From: GCA-003244245 sp036501085 | Lineage (GTDB): Bacteria > Actinomycetota > Actinomycetes > Mycobacteriales > Pseudonocardiaceae | Assembly: GCA_036501085.1 (NCBI GenBank) | Contig: DASYAZ010000158.1 | Coordinates: 1 to 25,529 of the forward strand | Length of the DNA stretch: 25,529 bases | Direction of reading: 5' to 3' | Shown here: one piece after another, positions 13,169-20,405 of the stretch | Numbering within the stretch: position 1 is the stretch's first letter | How the letters are laid out: each line of letters starts with the position of its first letter | Program-made: the position numbers and the translations under genes | The notes under the pieces: model-generated | What the model was told of the DNA's origin: nothing | Seen by the model: the letters and a program-made list of their open reading frames with translations, nothing else | Database searches by the model: none

Positions 13169-15079
13169 GCGATCCCCGAGCAGGCGGATGAAACGCGACG
13201 GATCGCCCAGCTCACCGCCCTCTGCCAGCAGCGCCATCCCGTAAAGTATCTCGGCGGTCGAGGCCAGCTCCGCCTTGTCCGAGTCATCCGCTGCTTCGCT
13301 GTGGGCTTTCTGCAGCGCGTTCACCAGCAGGTGGTGGGGATTGAGTTCGAGGATGCGCTTGATGGGTGGCACATTCTGTCCCATCGCGCGGTACATCTTC
13401 TCCAGGGTCGGCGTGACGTCGTGCGCATCGCCGACGATGCAAGCCGGGGAGGTGGTGAGGCGGGTGGACAACCGTACCTCCTTCACGTTCTCCTGCAAGG
13501 TGCTCGTCATCCAGGCCAGCAAGCCTGCGTAATCCTTGTTCTGCTGGTCCCGCTCGGCTTCGGCCGTCTTCTTCTCTTCGTCGGTATCCAGGTCGACCTG
13601 ACCCTTGGCGATCGACTGGAACTGCTTGCCGTCGAATTCACGGACCACATCGACCCACATCTCGTCCACCGGGTCGGTCAGCAGCAGCACCTCGAATCCC
13701 TTGGCGCGGAAGGCTTCCATGTGCGGCGAGCTCTCGATGATCGCCCGTGACTCGCCGGTCATGTAGTAGATGTGTTGCTGCCCCTCTTTCATGCGGTCCA
13801 GATAGTGACGCAGTGTGGTCAGCTTCTCGGTATCGTTCGTCGAGGTGAACGACGAGATCTCCAGGATCGAGGCCGCGTTTTCGTAGTCATTGAGCAGCCC
13901 TTCCTTGACGGCGCGACCGAACTCCTTCCAGAACGTGGTGTAACGTTCAACGCCGTCGGCGCTGGTCATCATCTCCTTCACCGTCGACAGCACCTTCTTG
14001 ACCAGGCGCCGGCGCATCACCTGGATCTGACGATCCTGCTGGAGGATCTCCCGGGACACGTTGAGCGACAGATCCTGCGCGTCCACCACGCCCTTGATGA
14101 AGCGCAGGTACTCCGGCATGAGCGCTTCGCAGTCGTCCATGATGAAGACGCGCTTCACGTACAGCTGGACGCCGCGCTTGCGGTCCCGCATGAACAGATC
14201 CATCGGCGCGCGGGAGGGGATGAACAGCAATGCCTGGTACTCGAACGTCCCCTCGGCCTTCATGCTGATGATCTCAAGGGGATCGTTCCAGTCGTGGCTC
14301 ACATGCTTGTAGAACTCTTTGTACTCGCTCTCCTCGACCTCGTTCTTGGAACGCGCCCAGAGCGCCTTCATCGAGTTGATCGTCTCGATCTCACTCGTGG
14401 TCTCGCCGTCTTTGTCCGTGTGCTCGACCTTCATCTTGATAGGCCACGCGATGAAGTCGGAATACCGCTTGACGATCTCTTTGATCTTCCAGTCCGCCGT
14501 GTAGTCGAAGAGGTTCTCTTCCGTGTCCTCCGGCATGAGATGCAGGGTGACCGACGTGCCCTGCGGTGCGCCGTCGACCGACTCGATGGTATAGGTTCCC
14601 TCACCATTGGATTCCCAGCGGGTCGCCTGGGTCTCTCCGGCGCGCCGGGTCAGCAAGGTGACATTGTCGGCCACCATGAAGCTGGAATAGAAGCCGACAC
14701 CGAACTGCCCGATCAGTTCCTTCGAGGCGGTCGCATCCTTTGCTTCCTTCATCTTGTCGAGGAACTCGGCCGTCCCGGATTTCGCGATGGTTCCGATCAG
14801 GCTCACCACCTCGTCGCGCGACATCCCGATGCCGTTATCCCGGACGGTGAGTGTGCGCTGGTCCCTGTCCACCTCGATGTCGATATGCAGATCAGAGGTG
14901 TCCACATCCAGGTCTTTGTCGAGATACGCTTCGAGCCGCAATCTGTCCAGCGCGTCTGAAGAATTGGAGATGAGCTCTCGCAGGAAGGTGTCCTTGTTCG
15001 AGTAGATTGAGTGGACCATCAATTGCAAGAGCTGACGAGCCTCGGCCTCGAACTCAAGCGTTTCGACCTGCGTGTCCAC
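13151..15079 (-). CDS. htpG: Molecular chaperone HtpG (Hsp90)
   Basis: 642 residues, a full-length bacterial Hsp90. The GHKL ATP site is intact: LRELISNSSDALDRLR, then DNGIGMSRDEV, then GQFGVGFYSSFMV. The middle domain has the catalytic-loop region (LNVSREILQQ) and the C-terminal dimerisation domain ends near LLAEGGELGDPSRFIRLL. The start is GTG at 15079 with AAAGGAA 5 nt upstream. It is an ATP-dependent cytosolic chaperone. To my eye its codon use is less GC-biased than the genes to its left (for example AAG/GAA/TCG mixes). Not all actinobacteria have htpG. Confidence 0.98.
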   Translation of the reverse strand: MDTQVETLEFEAEARQLLQLMVHSIYSNKDTFLRELISNSSDALDRLRLEAYLDKDLDVDTSDLHIDIEVDRDQRTLTVRDNGIGMSRDEVVSLIGTIAKSGTAEFLDKMKEAKDATASKELIGQFGVGFYSSFMVADNVTLLTRRAGETQATRWESNGEGTYTIESVDGAPQGTSVTLHLMPEDTEENLFDYTADWKIKEIVKRYSDFIAWPIKMKVEHTDKDGETTSEIETINSMKALWARSKNEVEESEYKEFYKHVSHDWNDPLEIISMKAEGTFEYQALLFIPSRAPMDLFMRDRKRGVQLYVKRVFIMDDCEALMPEYLRFIKGVVDAQDLSLNVSREILQQDRQIQVMRRRLVKKVLSTVKEMMTSADGVERYTTFWKEFGRAVKEGLLNDYENAASILEISSFTSTNDTEKLTTLRHYLDRMKEGQQHIYYMTGESRAIIESSPHMEAFRAKGFEVLLLTDPVDEMWVDVVREFDGKQFQSIAKGQVDLDTDEEKKTAEAERDQQNKDYAGLLAWMTSTLQENVKEVRLSTRLTTSPACIVGDAHDVTPTLEKMYRAMGQNVPPIKRILELNPHHLLVNALQKAHSEAADDSDKAELASTAEILYGMALLAEGGELGDPSRFIRLLGDRLARTL

Positions 15080-15172
15080 GGGATTCCTTTCTGGCGGGGG
15101 ATTCTCGACGAATGGTACGTCGGGTCCCGCCAGAGCTCAACCGAGCCCCGGGGACAGCTCTGCTCGCAGCGG

Positions 15173-15475
15173 TCACTTGTCCAGGTAGCCGACTCCGGCT
15201 GGAACGCTGTTCGGAGGAGGGGGCGACGTGACGGCGATCCGCTCGGCGCTGTCGATCAGCAGCGGCAGCGCACCGACCACGACGCTACCGGTCTGGTTGA
15301 TCCGCTCGACGTTGGGAACGATGACGCCGGCTTGCGTGATGATCTTCTGCACGTTCTGCAAGCAGTCGTCAAGATTGTCGGCGACGCGGTTAAGTAGCAT
15401 GCCGATCGTGAAGAGATACGCTGCCAGAACGGCGATCAACAATGCAATGAGTACTACTGTCAAGATGGTGAGCAT
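15173..15475 (-). CDS. Small one-helix membrane protein with GVGYLDK tail (paralogue A)
   Basis: 100 residues from ATG at 15475, with GGGGGAAGGA 8 nt upstream. I do not recognise a named family. One membrane helix (about 3-26) is followed by LLNRVADNLDDCLQNV, then AGVIVPNVERINQTG, then GALPLLIDSAERI. A Pro-rich linker (SPPPPNSVP) ends in the heptapeptide GVGYLDK. The gene at 15748-16149 is a clear paralogue with the same order of blocks and the same kind of C-terminus. No cysteine pair, lipobox or enzymatic motif is visible. It ends 93 nt upstream of htpG on the same strand, so it might share its transcript. The region after the helix has a predicted helical, amphipathic character, possibly for oligomerisation. 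Confidence 0.82.
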   Translation of the reverse strand: MLTILTVVLIALLIAVLAAYLFTIGMLLNRVADNLDDCLQNVQKIITQAGVIVPNVERINQTGSVVVGALPLLIDSAERIAVTSPPPPNSVPAGVGYLDK

Positions 15476-15650
15476 CGTCGTTGTCCTTCCCCCGCCAGGC
15501 CAGTACGTGACGAGCACGTCACGACCAATGGTGCTGTCGGCAGAAGTGAACAGTCAAGCTACCGAGTTTGCGGATACAGGATATTAACGTCGCCGAAATC
15601 CGGCCAGTCGCGGCCGACGTTTCCGAGGAAGGTCGCTGCGCGAGGCGCCG

Positions 15651-15695
15651 CCGAAGTCCCTCACCGGTGGAGGGCCCCGCCGGTGAGGTCTTCGG
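15651..15695 (-). terminator. Long hairpin between the two paralogous membrane protein genes
   Basis: Two nested stems: CCGAAG (15651-15656) with CTTCGG (15690-15695), and CCTCACCGG (15659-15667) with CCGGTGAGG (15680-15688), around a 12-nt loop. The 15 base pairs are broken only by a 2/1-nt internal loop. It starts about 52 nt after the stop of the upstream gene (15748) on the minus strand. There is no T-tract; such GC stems often terminate transcription in actinobacteria. Confidence 0.6.
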
Positions 15696-15747
15696 ATGAT
15701 CGATCTCTGGCCAGCGCTGATTGGCCCTGATCGATACCGGGTCGTCG

Positions 15748-16149
15748 CTATTCGTCCATGTAGCCGACACCCACCGGAGCCGCTTCGGAAGTGGCGATCG
15801 CGGGATCCGCCGCGGTGACTGCCGGTGAACGGGTGGCTGTCGACGAACCCTGAGCGGCAGGCGCCGCAGATGCCGAGGCGGGCGCAGCCGGCGCCGTCTT
15901 GGCTATCAGCTGGTCGACATCATCGATAAGCAATGGCACTGCGCCTACCAGTTCACCACCCGTCTTGTTGATACGTGCGATGCCTGGTCGGATCGCGCCG
16001 GCATGGCCAAGGATTGTTCCCATGCTCTTGAGGCCGTCATCGAGATTGTTTGCGGTACGGTTGAGCAGGCTGCCGATCATGAGAAGGAAGATCGCAAGAA
16101 CGGCGATCATAAGTGCGATGACTGCCACCGTTAAGACGATAAGAATCAT
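15748..16149 (-). CDS. Small one-helix membrane protein with GVGYMDE tail (paralogue B)
   Basis: 133 residues from ATG at 16149, with AAAGGAA 5 nt upstream. It is a paralogue of 15173-15475: one membrane helix (about 3-27), LLNRTANNLDDGLKSM, AGAIRPGIARINKTG and VGAVPLLIDDVDQL, aligned with paralogue A almost without gaps. The difference is a longer low-complexity Ala/Pro/Ser/Thr linker of roughly 45 residues (SASAAPAAQGSS…) before the C-terminal GVGYMDE. A fixed tail after a linker of varying length suggests the tail docks to a partner. Function unknown. A large hairpin separates it from paralogue A. The longer open frame upstream adds an unlike, Arg-rich sequence and no ribosome site. Confidence 0.82.
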   Translation of the reverse strand: MILIVLTVAVIALMIAVLAIFLLMIGSLLNRTANNLDDGLKSMGTILGHAGAIRPGIARINKTGGELVGAVPLLIDDVDQLIAKTAPAAPASASAAPAAQGSSTATRSPAVTAADPAIATSEAAPVGVGYMDE

Positions 16150-16335
16150 CTCTATTCCTTTCCCGATTGGGGTTTCGGGGATCCGCCCAAGGTTGGCGCA
16201 GCGTGGTAGAGGGTTCCGCTGCCGCTCGCGTCCCCGGCTGCTTGGCTGCCGGGGACGGGCGGCACCCCCGCGCCGAACCGCATGTGCAGACACCTCCACA
16301 GCTATGATCTTCCAGCCCATAGTGGTATCAGCAGA

Positions 16336-16364
16336 TGCGGTCGTCAAGGTCTTGTACGACCGCA
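16336..16364. repeat. 9-bp inverted repeat upstream of paralogue B
   Basis: TGCGGTCGT (16336-16344) and ACGACCGCA (16356-16364) are perfect complements around an 11-nt centre. GCAGATG also flanks the pair as a direct repeat. It may be an operator or an mRNA hairpin, about 190 nt upstream of the paralogue B start. Confidence 0.5.
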
Positions 16365-16681
16365 GATGGAAATTTTCAGACAGAAATCATCCGCAGTTGC
16401 GGAGGTTAATGATGGGATTAGCCGTTGCGGGGTTGCGTCGGTTGGCACCGTGCGGTGGTCTCCGCGCAGCGCCCCGAGGCTGGTCTCACGCCGTTGACCA
16501 GCATAAACGGGGCGATCGGGGCGCGGCGGGACGAACCGTTCGATTCGGGCCAGAGCGTGCTGGGATACCTCCCCGGTGAGGAGGTTATCTCGCGCTCGGC
16601 GTCCGCCACGACGAGCCGTACTCAACCGGCCCCGATACCCGGCGAGTGGGCCCACTGCGCCGGACCGGGCTGGGTTGCCCC

Positions 16682-16716
16682 CCAGGAGCCTGACCACGGG
16701 AGGTGCCTGCTCCTGG
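16682..16716 (-). terminator. Candidate terminator of the NmrA-like gene
   Basis: CCAGGAGC (16682-16689) and GCTCCTGG (16709-16716) pair over a 19-nt loop, 31 nt after the stop of the minus-strand gene at 16748. No T-tract. Confidence 0.4.
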
Positions 16717-16747
16717 CGGTTAGTCGCGCACCGCTCGCCGCGGAGAG

Positions 16748-17602
16748 TCAGGACGAAAATGCGGCGGCATGATTACGGGCGAACTCGGAGAACGACCTCG
16801 GCTCCCGGTTGATCAACGATCGAACGGTGTCCGTCATCTCCGTCGCGGCTCCGTTGCGGAATTTTTGAAATAGTCGCACGAGATATTCGATAAACCATTC
16901 GGGGAGGCCGGTGGTGATGTAGTGATGCCGCGCTTCGTCGTCATTCATGTCAGCGAACTCGATTCGTCGGCCGGTTACTTCCGACAGGAAATGGGCGATC
17001 TGTCGGTAGGAGAGCACCTCAGCCCCGGTGAGTACGTAGCTGCCACCGGCCAATGACTCGGTCAGCGCCACGACCGCGCACGCCGCGACGTCCCACGGGT
17101 CGATCATGGTGATGCCGGCCTCGCCGGCAGGTGCCCGCAGTGTGCCGGTACGCCGAACTGCGGCCGCGTTCGCGAGCAGGTTCGACATGTAGAAACCCGG
17201 CCGGAGGATCACCGCTGGTAGCCCGGAGTCCTCCACGATGCGCTCGATCCGGCCGTTCCAGTCGGCGACGCAGAGCGGCGAGCCGACCTCGGCCAGCGCT
17301 GCTGACAACTTCACCAGCCGCCGGACGTTCGCCGAGGTAGCCGCTTCGATGACGGTGGCCTCGAACTCGACCTGCCGCGGACCGTTGGCACACGCGAGGA
17401 AGAGCGTGTCCACACCGTCCAGGGCCCGGAGGACGGTTTCCGGGCTCGCGAAGTCCCCCGTCACCAGCGTGATGTCGTCTCCGAGCATGGCTCGCGCGCG
17501 GGCGGGATCACGCACGAAGGCGCGAACACCGGCCCCCCGGCCGGCCAGTTGCTGCACCACAGCACTGCCAACGCTGCCAGTCGCCCCGGTTACCAAGATC
17601 AT
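16748..17602 (-). CDS. NmrA-like NAD(P)-binding protein
   Basis: 284 residues from ATG at 17602. The Rossmann motif GATGSVG is at 6-12 at the very N-terminus (MILVTGATG), which fixes the start and argues against the longer frame to 17752. RAFVRDPARARAML and VTGDFASPETVLRAL match the cofactor-discriminating region of atypical short-chain dehydrogenases of the NmrA/QOR2 type, and RPGFYMSNLL is the usual substrate-pocket motif. The Tyr-x3-Lys pair of classical SDRs is not evident. Members are NAD(P)H:quinone or azo reductases, or redox-sensing regulators. It is divergent from the DUF899 gene (17774), and both may share a regulatory region of about 170 bp. Substrate unknown. Confidence 0.9.
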   Translation of the reverse strand: MILVTGATGSVGSAVVQQLAGRGAGVRAFVRDPARARAMLGDDITLVTGDFASPETVLRALDGVDTLFLACANGPRQVEFEATVIEAATSANVRRLVKLSAALAEVGSPLCVADWNGRIERIVEDSGLPAVILRPGFYMSNLLANAAAVRRTGTLRAPAGEAGITMIDPWDVAACAVVALTESLAGGSYVLTGAEVLSYRQIAHFLSEVTGRRIEFADMNDDEARHHYITTGLPEWFIEYLVRLFQKFRNGAATEMTDTVRSLINREPRSFSEFARNHAAAFSS

Positions 17603-17773
17603 GTGATCGCTCGCGGTCGCTCTTCTCGTGTCGCGGCGAAGCGGACGCTGTACGGGATAGATCGGCGCGCCGAGGTGCGTCGTTAGCAGCTGCCCCCGCG
17701 ATGAGTTTCCGGTTTCGCGCGCGTCTACCTCGGGGTGGGAACCGGTTCGCAACAGTGCCAGGAGGAGCGTGCG

Positions 17774-18487
17774 ATGAGTCTTCCGCAGGTCGTGTCCCGA
17801 GACGAGTGGCTGGCGGCTCGCAAGGAGTTGCTGGCCGAGGAGAAAGCGATGACCCGGGCACGGGATGCGCTCAACGTCAAGCGGCGCGAGCTACCCATGG
17901 TCCGGATCGAGAAGGACTACGTATTGGAGGGGCCGGCGGGCAAGGTCGGCCTGCTGGATCTCTTCGACGGGCGCCGCCAGTTGATGGTCAGCCACTTCAT
18001 GTTCGCTCCGGAGTGGGACGAGGGCTGCTCGAGCTGCTCGGCCGGCGCGGATGAGATCTCCGAAGGGCTGCTCCGCCACCTGCACACCCGCGACACCACG
18101 CTGGTCCACGTTTCCCGCGCCCCGCTGGCCAAGATCGAGAAGTACAGATCGCGCAAGGGATGGACCTTCCCCTGGTATTCCTCCCACGGCAGCGACTTCA
18201 ACCATGACTTCCACGTCACGCTGGACCGATCCGTCGCTCCCGTCGAGTACAACTACCGGGCCGCTGACGAGGGTGAGTCGCCCACCGAGGAACCCGGACT
18301 GAGCTGTTTCCTGCGCGACGGCGACAGTGTCTTCCACACCTACTCGACCTACGCCCGCGGCGCCGAGATGCTCGGTGGCTCGTACTACTTCCTGGACCTG
18401 ACCGCACTCGGCAGGCAGGAGGATTGGGAAGAGCCCCAAGGCCGCGCCACCGCCGCTCGCGCCCCCATCCCCGACTTCTCCACCTAA
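17774..18487 (+). CDS. DUF899 family thioredoxin-like protein
   Basis: 237 residues from ATG at 17774, with AGGAGGAG 6 nt upstream. It matches the DUF899 family: N-terminal VSRDEWLAARKELLAEEKAMTRARDAL, a thioredoxin-like core with SHFMFAPEWDEGCSSCSAGAD (Cys85-x-x-Cys88), then VSRAPLAKIEKYRSRKGW, FPWYSSHGSDFNHDF and a C-terminal FHTYSTYARG. The CxxC is the likely redox site. The biochemical role of the family is not settled; a cytosolic disulfide or peroxide function is inferred. It is divergent from the NmrA-like gene and followed by a perfect 23-bp inverted repeat. Confidence 0.92.
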   Translation: MSLPQVVSRDEWLAARKELLAEEKAMTRARDALNVKRRELPMVRIEKDYVLEGPAGKVGLLDLFDGRRQLMVSHFMFAPEWDEGCSSCSAGADEISEGLLRHLHTRDTTLVHVSRAPLAKIEKYRSRKGWTFPWYSSHGSDFNHDFHVTLDRSVAPVEYNYRAADEGESPTEEPGLSCFLRDGDSVFHTYSTYARGAEMLGGSYYFLDLTALGRQEDWEEPQGRATAARAPIPDFST

Positions 18488-18500
18488 CCTCCCCCCTCCG

Positions 18501-18562
18501 CCGACATGGAGACATATCGGGGTCGCGGACCGGGCTTTCACCCCGATATGTCTCCATGTCGG
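18501..18562 (+). terminator. Perfect 23-bp inverted repeat downstream of the DUF899 gene
   Basis: The arms 18501-18523 and 18540-18562 are exact reverse complements over 23 bp (CCGACATGGAGACATATCGG plus GGT in the left arm), with a 16-nt loop. It begins 13 nt after the DUF899 stop and ends 40 nt before the next start, so a very stable terminator is the simplest reading. The AT-containing stem and perfect pairing are unusual, and it could be a member of a dispersed repeat family. Confidence 0.7.
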
Positions 18563-18602
18563 GGTGGTGGGCTGGTGGGTTGGGCGGACTAGGGTGGCGG
18601 AT

Positions 18603-20054
18603 GTGAGTGCGCCGCCGGGGGGCGACTATCGATCTCCTGTTCCGTGTGGGCGTGCAGTGGTCATCGGCGCCAGCATGGCCGGGTTGCTGGCCGCCCGGGT
18701 GCTCGCCAATCACTTCGAGCAGGTCACCGTCCTGGAACGGGATGCGTTGGAGAGCGGGCCGGAGGTTCGCAAGGGCGTCCCGCAAGGACGCATGCTCCAC
18801 GTGCTGCTGCCCCGGGGCCGGGAGATCGTGGAGCGGTACTTTCCGGGTTATGACCGCGAATTGCTGGCAGCCGGGGCGGTCTCGCTCCGCCTGCCGGCTG
18901 ATGCGCTGATCCTGACCTCGGCGGGCTGGCTGGATCGGCGCGGGCCCGGCCTGCGCCTTCTCTCGGCGAGCCGCCCGCTGTTCGAGTGGACCGTCCGCCG
19001 GCGGCTGCAGCAACTGCCAGGGGTGACACTCCTGGGCCGGCATGACGCGGCGTCCTTGCTGACCTCCCACGACGGCCGGCAGGTGACCGGCGTGATGCTG
19101 CGCGCGCTGGACGGCGAGACGGGCAGGGAGCGCCGGCTCGCCGCCGATCTGGTGGTGGATGCCGGTGGCCGCGCGTCCCGGGCGCCGGCATGGCTCGCCG
19201 AGCGTGGTTACCCCGCACCCGCCCAGACCCACGTCGACCCCGACGTCGGGTACGCCTCCCGGATCTACCGGATCCCGGACGGGTTCCGGGCTGACTGGCA
19301 GCTGGTGATGATCTCCGCCCAGGCACCGTCGATGCCCCGCATGGGGTTATTGCTCCCGATAGAGCATGATCGATGGATGCTGGGGCTGATGGGAGCCGCC
19401 GGCCAGCACCCGCCGACCGACGAGGATGGGTTCGCGGCCTACCTCCGCAGCCTGCGTCACCCGATCATCGCTGACACGGTGGAGAAGGCCGAGCCCCTCA
19501 CCCCGATCCGGGCCTACCGCGGCACGGTCAACCGGCTCCTCCACTACGAACGCATGCCGAGCTGGCCGGAGCGTTTCCTGGTCCTCGGTGACGCGGTCTG
19601 CGCGTTCAACCCGGTCTACGGCCAGGGCATGAGCACCGCCGCCATCGCCGCCGAGACCCTGGACGACTGCCTGTGCCGGCAGCGGCGCGCTCGCTCAGCC
19701 AACCACTTCGGCGGGCTGGCCCGGCGCTTCCAGCGGCAGCTGGCCCGCCGCAACACCGACCCCTGGCTGCTCTCGACCGGGGAGGATCTGCGTTTCCCGA
19801 CGACAACCGGGATGCGGGTGAGCCACCTGATGCGGGTGCAGCACCGCTATCTGGACCGGGTGCTGGCTGCCAGCAGCCACGATCAGGCGGTCGCCGAGGC
19901 CTTCGTCCGGGTGATGGGTATGGTCGACCGGCCAGTGTCGCTGTTCGCTCCCCGGTTGCTGGCAGCCGCGGCCCGGGCGCAGCACCCCGGTGATGATACC
20001 GGCCTGGCGCCACCGCCCGGACTGCTTCCGGCATCCACCACCGGGCGGGTCTGA
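18603..20054 (+). CDS. FAD-dependent monooxygenase/reductase-like flavoprotein
   Basis: 483 residues from GTG at 18603; an ATG two bases earlier is in another frame. The FAD dinucleotide fold is VVIGASMAGLLAARVL (19-34), with GASMAG in place of the standard GxGxxG. It is followed by VTVLERD (the acidic ribose-binding residue), DLVVDAGGRASRAPAWL (DG-type motif near 190) and FLVLGDAVCAFNPVYGQGMS (second FAD motif, about 325-345). This order fits the p-hydroxybenzoate hydroxylase/geranylgeranyl reductase superfamily. It lacks the Trp-Lys or Cys signatures of flavin halogenases, as far as I can see. The substrate is unknown; polyketide-like or isoprenoid compounds are possible. The DUF2630 gene starts 55 nt downstream. 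Confidence 0.88.
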   Translation: MSAPPGGDYRSPVPCGRAVVIGASMAGLLAARVLANHFEQVTVLERDALESGPEVRKGVPQGRMLHVLLPRGREIVERYFPGYDRELLAAGAVSLRLPADALILTSAGWLDRRGPGLRLLSASRPLFEWTVRRRLQQLPGVTLLGRHDAASLLTSHDGRQVTGVMLRALDGETGRERRLAADLVVDAGGRASRAPAWLAERGYPAPAQTHVDPDVGYASRIYRIPDGFRADWQLVMISAQAPSMPRMGLLLPIEHDRWMLGLMGAAGQHPPTDEDGFAAYLRSLRHPIIADTVEKAEPLTPIRAYRGTVNRLLHYERMPSWPERFLVLGDAVCAFNPVYGQGMSTAAIAAETLDDCLCRQRRARSANHFGGLARRFQRQLARRNTDPWLLSTGEDLRFPTTTGMRVSHLMRVQHRYLDRVLAASSHDQAVAEAFVRVMGMVDRPVSLFAPRLLAAAARAQHPGDDTGLAPPPGLLPASTTGRV

Positions 20055-20109
20055 CACACTCGGGGAGCGCAACGTCAAGGACGAACCGGCGATTATCGAG
20101 GGCGGACTG

Positions 20110-20358
20110 ATGGACGATGAGCGTGACGTGCTCGGTCGCATTCGCGAGCTGGTCGACGAGGAACACGAGTTGCGGGCCGGACTGAGCCGGGGCGAGCTGG
20201 GTCGCGACGAGGAACACTCACGGCTGGCCGCGCTGGAAGTGCAACTCGACCAGTGCTGGGACCTGCTGCGTCAGCGTCGGGCCCGGTCCTCGGCCGGGTT
20301 GGATCCCGGCGAGGCGCAGGTCCGCCCGGCGAGCGAAGTCGAGGGCTACCTCAGCTGA
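20110..20358 (+). CDS. DUF2630 family protein
   Basis: 82 residues from ATG at 20110, preceded by a GAGGGCGG ribosome site. The sequence MDDERDVLGRIRELVDEEHELR…RLAALEVQLDQCWDLLRQRRA is the typical DUF2630 layout: two acidic helices, probably an antiparallel coiled coil. The function is not known. It lies between the flavoprotein and tex on the same strand and may be cotranscribed with either. Confidence 0.9.
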   Translation: MDDERDVLGRIRELVDEEHELRAGLSRGELGRDEEHSRLAALEVQLDQCWDLLRQRRARSSAGLDPGEAQVRPASEVEGYLS

Positions 20359-20405
20359 GGCGCTACCGTGCCGAGGCGATTGTCAGATCATCTCCAGGAG
20401 GCTGC

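Larger units (their letters stand above)
16150..16747. other. 600-bp intergenic region with inverted repeats
   Basis: I see no convincing gene. The longest open frames are Arg-rich and resemble no family. The region holds an inverted repeat at 16336-16364, an 8-bp hairpin at 16682-16716 and a small CCTCC/GGAGG inverted repeat at 16569-16585. It must contain the promoter of paralogue B, but no clear -35/-10 pair is visible. Confidence 0.5.

Noticed and set aside
13772..14959. A 395-codon plus-strand open frame opposite htpG
   Set aside because: htpG carries all Hsp90 motifs; the opposite frame has none and no ribosome site.
16344..16697. Minus-strand open frame of 117 codons in the 600-bp gap
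   Set aside because: Arg-rich, no family resemblance and no good start; treated as non-coding.
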